DNA of 64,000 nt, taken from contig JBEKOB010000002.1 of the NCBI GenBank assembly GCA_049522195.1, positions 1 through 64,000 on the forward strand, read 5' to 3'. The stretch comes from UBA9647 sp049522195 (GTDB taxonomy: Bacteria > Bacteroidota > Ignavibacteria > UBA10030). A program made the position numbers and the translations under genes. Position 1 is the first letter of the stretch; the number at the start of each line of letters is the position of its first letter. Positions 53,179 to 61,846 of the stretch are shown here, in pieces. A model generated the notes under the pieces. That model saw nothing but the letters and a program-made list of their open reading frames with translations. It ran no database searches and was not told the origin of the DNA.

Positions 53179-55584
53179 TCAAGCTCGCCTTGGCTTTGCG
53201 GTGAATACAAGTTTCGCCGCTTCCTCGATTGTTTCAACGGGAATGATCTTCAATCCTTCTTTCACCTTGTCCTGAATCTCTGTGAGATCCTTCAGGTTTT
53301 CTTTAGGAATAATGACCGTTTTGATGCCGCTCCGTTGCGCCGCAAGAAGCTTTTCATTCAATCCGCCGATCGGCAGCACATTTCCACGCAGCGTGATCTC
53401 TCCGGTCATCGCAACATCGTTGCGAGCCGGCCGGTTGCTCGCCGCGGAGATGATTGCCATCGCCATTGTGATACCGGCTGATGGACCGTCTTTCGGGATC
53501 GCACCTTCCGGAAGGTGAATGTGAATTTCCTTCCCCTTGGTGAATTCAGGGTTGACACCAAACCGCCTTGCGTTCGAGCGGATGTAACTCAGCGCTGCCT
53601 GAGCCGATTCCTTCATTACCTCACCCAATTGCCCCGTCAGCGTTAGCTTCTGCGCTCCACTCATGATCGTCACATCGACATTCAGAATTTCTCCACCAAC
53701 ACTCGTCCACGCCAATCCGGTAACCGATCCGACACGGCGTTCGCGTTCAGCCTCCTTCTTGCGGAATTTCGGGACGCCCAGATAGTGCTCGATCATCTCT
53801 CCTGTGACTGTAATACCCGCCGAGGCTTTCTTTTTCTTCTTCGTCGTGCCGTTCTTTCTCCTGCTCAGAACGATCTCCTTCGCTGCCTTCCTGCAAATCG
53901 ACGCCAGCTCCCGCTCAACGTTTCGCACACCCGCTTCACGCGTATACTCGTTAATGATTTTGTCGATGGCTTCGTCTGTGAATTTCAACAACTTCTCCGT
54001 CAGCCCATGCGCAGTAAGTTGTTTTGGGATGATATGTCGCTTGGCAATTTCGCGCTTATCGTAATCGAGATACCCGGGTAGCTCAATGATTTCCATGCGG
54101 TCCTGGAGCGGCAGTGGAATTGCATACCGCACGTTCGCCGTGGTGATGAACATGACTTTTGACAGATCGTAATCCACATCGAGATAGTGATCGCTGAACG
54201 TATTGTTCTGTTCGGGATCCAACACTTCAAGCAATGCCGCAGAGGGATCACCGCGAAAATCCATGCTCATCTTGTCCACTTCGTCCATGAGCAGTACGGG
54301 GTTGGTTACACCCGCGCGTTTCATCGACTGAATAATCTTGCCCGGCATCGAGCCAATGTACGTCCGCCGATGGCCGCGGATCTCTGCTTCATCACGCATA
54401 CCGCCGAGCGAAATTCGTACGAACTTTCGCCCCAACCCCCGCGCAATAGACTTTGCCAGCGAGGTTTTGCCGACACCCGGAGGTCCCACGAAGCACAAAA
54501 TCTGTCCCTTCATCTCCTTGACGAGATTGAGAACTGCAATGTGTTCCAAAATCCGTTCTTTCGGCTTTTCCAGCCCAAAATGGTCTTCGTCGAGAATGTG
54601 CTTGACGTGTTCTACATCCAGGTCGTCCTTCGTCCGCTTTGTCCAGGGAACAGCAATCAGCCAGTCGAGATAGTTTCTTGTCACGGTAAACTCGGGCGAC
54701 ATTGGAGGCGTCTTCTTGAGCTTGTTGAACTCCTCCATCGCCTTTTCCTCTACCTCCTTCGGCATCTTCGCCTTCTGGAGTTGCTCTTTGAGCTTTGCCA
54801 GCTCTGGTGAGGCCTCATCGTCTCCAAGTTCGTCCTGCAGGATGCGGATTTGTTCCTGAATGAAGAATTTTCGTTGCGACTTCTGAATGTTGTCCTGAAC
54901 CTTCGTATCGATTTCCCGTTCGATCTTCAGGATGTCGATTTCCGTCGTTAGGATCTTTGACAGTTCGTAAAGCTGCTCCCGGAGATGTTGTGTCTGAAGA
55001 ATCCGCTGTTTTACGTCCACGCTTTGGACAAGGTTGGCCGCCATATAATAAAGCTTCCGGTGCGGCTCTTTGATACCCTCGAAGGCCATGAGAACTTCCG
55101 GCGGCACGTTTCGGCTGAGCTTCACGTACTCCTGGAACAGTGTCGATGCGTGTCTCACGAGCGCGTCGATATCGTGTCCCGTCGGGGTTTCTGACTTGTT
55201 GATGATGATTTCCGCTTCAAGGTACGCCGTGGTGGGCAGGAATCGCTTCACCGAGGCCTGAACAGCCCCATCCACGAGGATTTTCATCAGGCCGTTCGGG
55301 AGCTTGAGCATCTGTATAATTTTCGCGACCGTGCCGTGTTGATAGACATCCTCCGCTGTGGGTTCGTCAATAGAGGCGCTTTTCTGTGCAACCAGAAAGA
55401 TGTTTTTTCCCCGCTCCAGCGCCTCGTTTGCGGCGCGGAGAGAGCTCTCCCGGCCCACGAGAACCGGAAAGATCATGTATGGAAACAACACGACATCACG
55501 CAGGGGTAATACCGGCAACGTCTTCGGAATGTTGTCAATTGTTTCTACGGTGGTGTCGCTGAATTTGATCGGCGTTTCGCTCAT
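53179..55584 (-). CDS. lon: ATP-dependent protease Lon
   Basis: 801 residues from ATG 55584, preceded by TTGAGG; a TTG three codons earlier is less likely. N-terminal substrate domain (LPVLPLRDVVLFPYMIFPVL), AAA+ module with Walker A GPPGVGKTSLAKSI (about 366-380) and Walker B VLLMDEVDKM, and the Ser-Lys protease domain with Ser in PKDGPSAGITM (near 698) and Lys in GGLNEKLLAAQR (near 741). It removes damaged and regulatory proteins in the cytoplasm. A KKKKKAS stretch separates AAA+ and protease parts. A -35/-10 pair lies 75 bases upstream. Confidence 0.98.
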   Translation of the reverse strand: MSETPIKFSDTTVETIDNIPKTLPVLPLRDVVLFPYMIFPVLVGRESSLRAANEALERGKNIFLVAQKSASIDEPTAEDVYQHGTVAKIIQMLKLPNGLMKILVDGAVQASVKRFLPTTAYLEAEIIINKSETPTGHDIDALVRHASTLFQEYVKLSRNVPPEVLMAFEGIKEPHRKLYYMAANLVQSVDVKQRILQTQHLREQLYELSKILTTEIDILKIEREIDTKVQDNIQKSQRKFFIQEQIRILQDELGDDEASPELAKLKEQLQKAKMPKEVEEKAMEEFNKLKKTPPMSPEFTVTRNYLDWLIAVPWTKRTKDDLDVEHVKHILDEDHFGLEKPKERILEHIAVLNLVKEMKGQILCFVGPPGVGKTSLAKSIARGLGRKFVRISLGGMRDEAEIRGHRRTYIGSMPGKIIQSMKRAGVTNPVLLMDEVDKMSMDFRGDPSAALLEVLDPEQNNTFSDHYLDVDYDLSKVMFITTANVRYAIPLPLQDRMEIIELPGYLDYDKREIAKRHIIPKQLTAHGLTEKLLKFTDEAIDKIINEYTREAGVRNVERELASICRKAAKEIVLSRRKNGTTKKKKKASAGITVTGEMIEHYLGVPKFRKKEAERERRVGSVTGLAWTSVGGEILNVDVTIMSGAQKLTLTGQLGEVMKESAQAALSYIRSNARRFGVNPEFTKGKEIHIHLPEGAIPKDGPSAGITMAMAIISAASNRPARNDVAMTGEITLRGNVLPIGGLNEKLLAAQRSGIKTVIIPKENLKDLTEIQDKVKEGLKIIPVETIEEAAKLVFTAKPRRA

Positions 55585-55611
55585 AATCCTCAATCACTTC
55601 GTTATCCGTCC

Positions 55612-55642
55612 CTAAAACAAAAAGAGTCCCGGGTGGCGGGAC
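55612..55642 (-). terminator. Hairpin with T run between DUF2461 gene and lon
   Basis: On the minus strand GTCCCG pairs with CGGGAC over five bases, then TCTTTTTGTTTT. It looks like an intrinsic terminator of the murQ-DUF2461 transcript, yet it also lies between the predicted lon promoter and the lon start, so it may act as a leader attenuator. Confidence 0.65.
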
Positions 55643-55658
55643 ATTATTCGGTAATTGA

Positions 55659-55687
55659 AATATACCCACAAATGGAGGGAGAATCAA
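55659..55687 (-). promoter_or_regulatory. Sigma70-like promoter for lon
   Basis: On the minus strand TTGATT is followed after 17 bases by TATATT (five of six -10 matches). Transcription would begin near 55652, about 70 bases before the lon ATG. No CIRCE-type heat-shock operator is visible. Confidence 0.5.
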
Positions 55688-55855
55688 GACGGTGTTCTCA
55701 TGGGTTTGCTATCCTACGCACGCTTTGTCGTATTGACTCATCCTCCAAAATTACTTAGCGTTCGCGCACTGCGCTGACCTCCTCTCAGGAGAAGCTCTTT
55801 TCCATCGGATTTTCGCCCGGCTTTCCCTGGCGCGCCAGCATTTCGTTACACCCTT

Positions 55856-56575
55856 TTAGCTCATTGCTTCATTGAGGAATCGTACGAGAGGCGATGCCAC
55901 TTCAAAAACCGCAGCGATCTCCGACACAAATTTCACCTTGAGACATTTTGATTCCGCCCATTCCACTCCCACAAAAAACTGTTTGTACTTGAGCCACTCT
56001 ACCATCGGGTGGTCCGGCTCGTACCCTTTGGGTGCTCGCTGGAGTTTATCCCCCTCGAGCTTCCCAAAGCATTTTCTAAATCGCTGGTTTTGAATGATGG
56101 AAAGAAACTCGTTGGAATGATCTGCGATTGCGCGGCGGATTTTTTTCAGCTGATCATTATCCGGCATGTAGATGCCACCACCAAGAAAGACCTCACCGGG
56201 TTCAATGTGTAAGTAGTAACCGGATCCTTCGACTCCCTTGGGCTTGCCGCGTAACACAAAGTGCGCTGCAACATGTGTTTTGTAAGGAGTTTTGTCTTTG
56301 CTGAAGCGGACGTCACGATAGATTCGGAAAAGTGAGCGTTTTGGATTGATGTCAAACTCCGGAGCAAACCGGTCGAAGTGTGGCTGGAGCGCCGAAATCA
56401 AAGATTGCATGGGGAGTTTTACTGAAGACTCGTACTCCTCCTTGTGCTTTTCAAACCAAGGGCGATTGTTATTTCGCTTCAGGCGTTTCATGAAATCAAT
56501 CCCCTCGCGCGGAAAACCGTCGAATGGGGGATAGAAATCTAGATCAGAAAGTGGTGGCTTGCCTGGTGGTGTCAT
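55856..56575 (-). CDS. DUF2461-family protein
   Basis: 239 residues, usual size. The conserved core is FLRRYDV-like: here FRIYRDVRFSKDKTPYKTHVAAHF, quoted in part, plus YYLHIEPGEVFLGGGIYMP. The family is widespread but has no proven function. Soluble, no signal peptide. It lies 17 bases after murQ on the same strand and probably shares its transcript. Confidence 0.9.
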   Translation of the reverse strand: MTPPGKPPLSDLDFYPPFDGFPREGIDFMKRLKRNNNRPWFEKHKEEYESSVKLPMQSLISALQPHFDRFAPEFDINPKRSLFRIYRDVRFSKDKTPYKTHVAAHFVLRGKPKGVEGSGYYLHIEPGEVFLGGGIYMPDNDQLKKIRRAIADHSNEFLSIIQNQRFRKCFGKLEGDKLQRAPKGYEPDHPMVEWLKYKQFFVGVEWAESKCLKVKFVSEIAAVFEVASPLVRFLNEAMS

Positions 56576-56592
56576 CGTTTATTCCTCGATTT

Positions 56593-57552
56593 CTACAGTG
56601 CGTTGTATTCTTTCCCTTCAATAGCCGCCCTCACGAACCCATCCGCCCTCTCCAAGCGCTGTCTGGCCTCATCTTTCCCAACCCGGGCTTTGATCATGAC
56701 AAGCGCCGTCTTCACATGTCCATCTGCCTTTTCAAGGTACTGGGCCGCCTCGTCGTAGCCGACTCCCGTGATGGTCATGACCACCCGTTTTGCCCGCTCC
56801 GTCAGTTTTAGGTTGGTCATCTGAAGGTCGATCATCATGTTCTCGTAGACCTTGCCGAGTCTAACCATTGCGGTTGTTGTAATCATATTCAGCACCAGTT
56901 TTTGCGCTGTCCCCGATTTCATTCTCGTCGAGCCCATAATGACTTCCGGCCCGACCTCGGGGCAAATCGCAACATCGAGCACTTTGGCTACTTCCGCAAA
57001 TTCCGGCGAATACATCTTGCTTCGCGGGTTAGTAGTCACGTAGAGCGTTTTCGCACCAAGCTCCTTTGCCCGCTTGACGGCGCCAATGACATACGGTGTT
57101 CGCAGGCTTGCCGCAATTCCGCATACGACGTCTTTCGCTGTGACTTTCCTCTCGTCGATATCTCTGGCTCCGTTCTCCTCTTTGTCCTCCGCCCCCTCCT
57201 GGGCGCGAAACATCGCTTTCTCTCCTCCGGCGATCATGCCCTGAACCATCTCAAACGGCACACCGTACGTCGGTGGGCACTCAACAGCGTCAAGCACGCC
57301 AAGACGGCCGCTTGTCCCAGCCCCCGCATACAGCAGGCGTCCGCCATCCTTGAAAGCGCGCACCACGAGTTCCACGGCCTTCCCTATGTACGCCAGCTCT
57401 CTCTCCACCGCCAAGGCGACCTTTTTATCCTCTGTGTTGATGATGCGCAGCACTTCTTCGACTGAACGCGCATCAATGTCCATACTGGCTGGATTGCGTT
57501 GTTCTGTGCTCAGCCGCGTGAGCTGCTCAAAAAGCTTCTTCTGATCGGTCAC
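56593..57552 (-). CDS. murQ: N-acetylmuramic acid 6-phosphate etherase
   Basis: 319 residues. SIS-type sugar isomerase fold with GRLLYAGAGTSGRLGVLDAV (about 89-108) and the catalytic Glu region DAVECPPTYGV. It splits MurNAc-6-P into GlcNAc-6-P and lactate in wall recycling. Start is a GTG that overlaps the rsmG stop (GTGA), so translation is coupled. It occupies the place where parA-parB usually follow rsmG in many bacteria. Confidence 0.96.
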   Translation of the reverse strand: MTDQKKLFEQLTRLSTEQRNPASMDIDARSVEEVLRIINTEDKKVALAVERELAYIGKAVELVVRAFKDGGRLLYAGAGTSGRLGVLDAVECPPTYGVPFEMVQGMIAGGEKAMFRAQEGAEDKEENGARDIDERKVTAKDVVCGIAASLRTPYVIGAVKRAKELGAKTLYVTTNPRSKMYSPEFAEVAKVLDVAICPEVGPEVIMGSTRMKSGTAQKLVLNMITTTAMVRLGKVYENMMIDLQMTNLKLTERAKRVVMTITGVGYDEAAQYLEKADGHVKTALVMIKARVGKDEARQRLERADGFVRAAIEGKEYNAL

Positions 57553-58310
57553 TGGTCTTCTGCTTTCTGCTTTGGAGTCCGGGCAATTTCCACCAGCACA
57601 ATCTTCTTTTCTCCCCCCTCAAGTTGACTGGAGCCTCTTAGCGTTAGATCAAGAACGGTGATGTTTTTCACTTGAGCAAGATTTTGTATTTGTCCAATTT
57701 CCCCCTCAAGGTCACCCCCTTTAAGGGTGATAAGCGTGGGTCTCTCAATCAGTATCTTGCTTTCATCTCTGCCCTTGGCGATCGCCGACACCGTTGTTCC
57801 GTTTGTTTTCAGAAACGGTTCCGACCAACGGACAAGATCCTTCAGCGAAGCAACGGCCCGGGCGAGGACAACGTCGTATCGATGATGATGCTCTTTCGCT
57901 TTGCCAACGTCCTCCGCCCTACCCCACACTGCGGTCACTCCATCCAGACGCAGTGTGCGTATAAGATCCTTCACAACATTTATTTTTTTCTGGGTAGAAT
58001 CAAGAAGCGTGAAGGCGAGATCGGGTCGCGCGATCTTCAAAGGAAGACCCGGAAGCCCACCTCCGGTTCCTAGGTCCAAAATGCGACCTCCGGTCGGTAA
58101 CTCGACTCTGAATAAAAGCGCGAGGCAATGAAGAAGATGACTGCTCCAAAAATTTTCTTCATCGCGCCTGGAGATCAAATTGATCTTTTGATTCCACTCC
58201 AGCAGGCGAACCGCGAGCTCGTCCATCAGCGCAAGTTGTTCCTCGCTCAGCTTCAGTCCGTTGTAAGCACACGTTGTACCTAGCCAGGTTTTTCCCTTTG
58301 ACCCCTCCAT
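57549..58310 (-). CDS. rsmG: 16S rRNA (guanine527-N7)-methyltransferase
   Basis: 253 residues, slightly longer than usual owing to a charged C-terminal tail (RTPKQKAEDQ). SAM motif GGRILDLGTGGGLPGLPLKI and the conserved NLISRRDEENFWSSHLLHCL are intact. It methylates G527 of 16S rRNA. It lies behind mnmG across 48 bases that contain a parS-like site. This is the classic origin-proximal mnmE-mnmG-rsmG order. Confidence 0.96.
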   Translation of the reverse strand: MEGSKGKTWLGTTCAYNGLKLSEEQLALMDELAVRLLEWNQKINLISRRDEENFWSSHLLHCLALLFRVELPTGGRILDLGTGGGLPGLPLKIARPDLAFTLLDSTQKKINVVKDLIRTLRLDGVTAVWGRAEDVGKAKEHHHRYDVVLARAVASLKDLVRWSEPFLKTNGTTVSAIAKGRDESKILIERPTLITLKGGDLEGEIGQIQNLAQVKNITVLDLTLRGSSQLEGGEKKIVLVEIARTPKQKAEDQ

Positions 58311-58341
58311 AACCCCTTGTTTTATAATCGGTTACACGATT

Positions 58342-58357
58342 CGTTCCACGTGAAACG
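58342..58357. other. parS-like centromere site 1
   Basis: CGTTCCACGTGAAACG contains the 14-base core GTTCCACGTGAAAC of the B. subtilis parS consensus exactly. It sits in the short gap between rsmG and mnmG. ParB/Spo0J would bind here; parAB themselves are not in the window. Confidence 0.85.
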
Positions 58358-58358
58358 A

Positions 58359-60275
58359 CTACCCACGAAGAGACACCATCAATACCGAGACATCTGACGG
58401 TGTTACGCCACTGATGCGTGAGGCTTGGCCAATGGACTCGGGCTTCACCTTGCTTAGCTTCTCTCTACCTTCGGTTGAAAGCGATTTGATTTTTGAGTAA
58501 TCGTAGTCTATTGGGATTTTCTGGTCTTCAAACTGGTCGAATTTTGCTATCTGCTCAATCTGTCGCTGTATGTATCCTTCGTACTTGAGATCGATTTCTA
58601 TTTGCTCAACGATCTCCCTTCGGAGTTTCGAATCGTTCAATGCTGATAACCTTTTGACGACCGGCTGATCCGACAGCGAATCCAAATCCAGAATCTCAGC
58701 CAGCTTGACCCCGGGACGCTTAAGGAGTTTGGACAAGCGTTCGTGTTCGTCGATACGTCCTTCCGAAGTTCTTTCAAGGTACGGGTTTGCTGTCTCCGGC
58801 GAAATGGACCGCTGCCTCGCCATGGCAATGAAGTCTGCGATGAGTAATTCCTTTTGCTCTAGCCTCTTCAGCATCGTGCTTTCTACCAATCCAAGGTCGA
58901 ATCCTTTTTTCATCAGACGTCGATCAGCGTTATCCTGGCGCAGCACAAGTCTGTGTTCGGCCCTTGAGGTAAACATCCTATATGGCTCATCGGTGCTCTT
59001 GTTCACAAGGTCGTCTATTAAAACCCCGATGTATGCTTCAGATCGTTTAAGAATGAACGGGTCGCGATTTTTCACCTTCAGCGCTGCGTTGATGCCAGCG
59101 ACGAGGCCCTGTGCTGCCGCCTCCTCGTATCCCGATGTCCCGTTCACCTGGCCGGCAAAGAAGAGGCTTTCTACGATCTTCGTCTCGAGCGTGAGTTTCA
59201 CCTGATGCGGAGGAAAGTAGTCATACTCGACTGCATATCCCGGCCTCAGCATGTTGACCCTCTCAAGCCCGGTGATCGATCGCAGGCCTTCGAGCTGTAT
59301 TTCCTCGGGAAGGCTGGTTGAGAAGCCATTTACATAGACGACATTGGTATCATACCCCTCCGGTTCCAAGAAGATCTGATGGCGATCTTTGTCCGCGAAT
59401 CGTACTACCTTGTCTTCGATGGAGGGGCAATACCGGGGACCAACCCCTTTGATTACTCCGGTGAACAGCGGAGAACGATCGAATCCCTTTCTCAAGATTC
59501 GGTGCGTCTCGGGGTTAGTATACGTGAGGTACATTGGTATAAGTCGGTTAGTAATCGCGGGGGTCGAATACGAGAAAGCGTGAGGGGGGTTGTCGCTGTG
59601 CTGTTCTTCAGTTTTCGAAAGGTCAATGCTCAAAAGGTCAATTCGCGGCGGTGTTCCTGTTTTCAACCTGCCACTCACTATCCCCAGGCTTACAAGGTTC
59701 TCCGTGAGCCCCTTTGAGGCGGCCTCTCCGTACCGCCCCCCTTCCCGGTTCTTCATTCCAGTGTGCATCAATCCCCGAAGGAATGTGCCAGCACTGAGCA
59801 CTACGCATCGGCAGCGGATCTTGGCGCCACCCGCGGTGACGACACCGACAACTTTCGGGTTTTTGCCGGAGGGGTCAACCTCAGTTTCGACGCTTACAGT
59901 CGAGTCTTCAAGGACAGTCAAGCCGTCCTGCATTTCCAATCTACGCTGCGCTTCCCGAGAATACCATTCCCTATCATTTTGACAACGCGGGCTCCAGACG
60001 GCTGGACCCTTCGACCGATTCAAGAGTCGAAACTGGATGCCAGTCGCGTCTGCGATCTTTCCCATTTCACCTCCAAGAGCATCGATCTCCCGAACGAGAT
60101 GTCCTTTTGCTGTCCCCCCGATAGCCGGGTTGCAGGACATCCTGCCAATAGCATCTTTGCTCATGGTGATCATGAGGACGCTACACCCAATTCTGGAGGC
60201 TGCCAGCGAGGCCTCAATCCCGGCATGCCCTCCGCCGACCACCACAACATCTATATTTACTTCATTATCAGTCAT
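58359..60275 (-). CDS. mnmG: tRNA uridine-5-carboxymethylaminomethyl modification enzyme MnmG
   Basis: 638 residues from ATG 60275; the open frame extends 41 codons further upstream over the parS site and is not used. FAD loop VVVVGGGHAGIEASLAASR at the start, family signature CNPAIGGTAKGHLVREIDAL (quoted in full at 20) and GYEEAAAQGLVAGINAAL. With MnmE it modifies U34 of several tRNAs. The C-terminal helical domain (GYIQRQIEQIAKFDQFEDQK) that contacts MnmE is complete. Confidence 0.97.
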   Translation of the reverse strand: MTDNEVNIDVVVVGGGHAGIEASLAASRIGCSVLMITMSKDAIGRMSCNPAIGGTAKGHLVREIDALGGEMGKIADATGIQFRLLNRSKGPAVWSPRCQNDREWYSREAQRRLEMQDGLTVLEDSTVSVETEVDPSGKNPKVVGVVTAGGAKIRCRCVVLSAGTFLRGLMHTGMKNREGGRYGEAASKGLTENLVSLGIVSGRLKTGTPPRIDLLSIDLSKTEEQHSDNPPHAFSYSTPAITNRLIPMYLTYTNPETHRILRKGFDRSPLFTGVIKGVGPRYCPSIEDKVVRFADKDRHQIFLEPEGYDTNVVYVNGFSTSLPEEIQLEGLRSITGLERVNMLRPGYAVEYDYFPPHQVKLTLETKIVESLFFAGQVNGTSGYEEAAAQGLVAGINAALKVKNRDPFILKRSEAYIGVLIDDLVNKSTDEPYRMFTSRAEHRLVLRQDNADRRLMKKGFDLGLVESTMLKRLEQKELLIADFIAMARQRSISPETANPYLERTSEGRIDEHERLSKLLKRPGVKLAEILDLDSLSDQPVVKRLSALNDSKLRREIVEQIEIDLKYEGYIQRQIEQIAKFDQFEDQKIPIDYDYSKIKSLSTEGREKLSKVKPESIGQASRISGVTPSDVSVLMVSLRG

Positions 60276-60284
60276 TTCGGACAA

Positions 60285-60300
60285 TGTTTCACGTGAAACG
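60285..60300. other. parS-like centromere site 2
   Basis: TGTTTCACGTGAAACG lies between mnmE and mnmG. Its core GTTTCACGTGAAAC is a perfect palindrome and differs from the B. subtilis consensus by one base. Together with the site at 58342 it brackets mnmG. Confidence 0.85.
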
Positions 60301-60304
60301 GTGT

Positions 60305-61717
60305 CTATTTTCCTATGCAGAATCTGGAAAAGATTGCATTCAGTATGTCTTCCGTGGTGACGGCTCCAACTACTTCCCCAATAGCATCTAGGGCACATCT
60401 GAGGTCTACAGCTATGAACTCTCCGCTTTTCCCAGAGACCGTTGATTCCAGGGCAAGCTCAAGGCTTGTTTTTGCCCTTTGGAGGATGGAGAAATGGCGG
60501 GCATTTGTTATCATCACGCCGCTTTCTCCCGTAGCAATCGAACCACCGATTGCCAGCCTCACAAGCGCCGACTCAAGTTGCCCGAAGCCCTGAAGTGTTT
60601 TTGCTGATATCTCCAATACCAGATGCTTCGAAAGGATTTCCACGAGGTCTTGGAATGTGTACCTAGGGCTTGGCGCGACGTCAATCTTGTTCATCACCAC
60701 AAGACACGATGCCCCGCGAGCCTCAATGTCTGAAACCAGCCTCAGGGTAGACGCTGCTTCGCCGGGTTGAAGGGGTCTTGTGCAATCCAACATCAGGAGC
60801 AGTATATCGCAGCTCATTTGTCTCTCCTCGGCTCTCCTGACCCCCTCCCGCTCGATTGGATCGGCGGTCTCCCTCAATCCTGCTGTATCGGTAATGTTAA
60901 AGAGAAGTCCCTCGAGGGTAATGGCCTCCTCGATGATGTCGCGGGTCGTCCCCGGAATGCTTGTCACAATTGCGCGCTCTTCCCGCAGAAAGGCATTGAG
61001 AAGGCTCGACTTCCCAACGTTCGGCGCACCAGCCAACGCTACCTTCACGCCATCCCGGTAGATTTTTCCGACTTTGTAGCTGGAGAGAAGCTCGCCTATT
61101 TGTGAGATCGCTTGACTCAGCTGGTTGGCCACCCGCTTCTTTTCGGTGAACTCATATCCGTCTTCGGCAAAGTCCAGCTCGAGCTCTAAAAGGCCGATGC
61201 TCCCTATAAGCTGATCCCGGAGTCCGGACATCTTTTCTGAAAGTGCGCCATTGAGTTGAGACAGTGATGAGCGATGAGCCCGATCGGAGCGGGAGTGGAT
61301 CAGGTCTGCAACTGCTTCGGCCTGCGTCAGGTCAATCCGGCCTTTAAGAAAAGCCCTTTTGGTGAATTCACCCGCCTCTGCGGCCCTGGCACCATACCGA
61401 AGGATGGTCTCCAGAATTCGTCTCACCAGAAACTGGCCCCCATGGCAGCTTAGCTCGACAGTGTCTTCTCCTGTATATGAATGCGGATTCCTGAAGACTA
61501 CGGCAACAATATTGTCGATTGAGACCCCTTTCTCGTCGACAAAGCGCCCATAGTGAGCCGTGTGGCTTGGGGCCTTGGCAAGAGCTTCCTTCCCCCGAAA
61601 GCCGAGGTCGGCAATGCGAAAAGCATTCTCTCCACTGATGCGGATTACAGAGATCCCCCCCTCTCCAATGGGGGTAGCGACTGCAGCAATTGTATCGGTT
61701 TCACGAGCCAGCGACAT
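60305..61717 (-). CDS. mnmE: tRNA modification GTPase MnmE
   Basis: 470 residues, normal length. N-terminal THF-binding domain (DTIAAVATPIGEGGISVIRI), helical domain, and the inserted G domain with GAPNVGKSSLLNAF, TSIPGTTRD, DTAGLRE and NKID. The C-terminal Cys motif FCIGK is intact and is the last five residues. It forms the modification complex with MnmG. It is 130 bases downstream of yidC behind a terminator, so it probably has its own promoter there. Confidence 0.97.
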   Translation of the reverse strand: MSLARETDTIAAVATPIGEGGISVIRISGENAFRIADLGFRGKEALAKAPSHTAHYGRFVDEKGVSIDNIVAVVFRNPHSYTGEDTVELSCHGGQFLVRRILETILRYGARAAEAGEFTKRAFLKGRIDLTQAEAVADLIHSRSDRAHRSSLSQLNGALSEKMSGLRDQLIGSIGLLELELDFAEDGYEFTEKKRVANQLSQAISQIGELLSSYKVGKIYRDGVKVALAGAPNVGKSSLLNAFLREERAIVTSIPGTTRDIIEEAITLEGLLFNITDTAGLRETADPIEREGVRRAEERQMSCDILLLMLDCTRPLQPGEAASTLRLVSDIEARGASCLVVMNKIDVAPSPRYTFQDLVEILSKHLVLEISAKTLQGFGQLESALVRLAIGGSIATGESGVMITNARHFSILQRAKTSLELALESTVSGKSGEFIAVDLRCALDAIGEVVGAVTTEDILNAIFSRFCIGK

Positions 61718-61792
61718 ACTCTGTCTGAGAGTTGATGGAAGGGAAAAAGAATGTACAAAACCGCTGACCGACTTACAACCGCGCGTCCAGAA

Positions 61793-61826
61793 ACAAAAAA
61801 GCCCCGGCGGATTTCCGACGGGGCTT
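61793..61826 (-). terminator. Intrinsic terminator behind yidC
   Basis: On the minus strand AAGCCCCG and CGGGGCTT close a stem with an inner TCGG/TCCG part, followed by TTTTTTG. It separates the rnpA-yidD-yidC transcript from mnmE. Confidence 0.92.
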
Positions 61827-61846
61827 CTGCGGTTCTTCTGCTCTGT

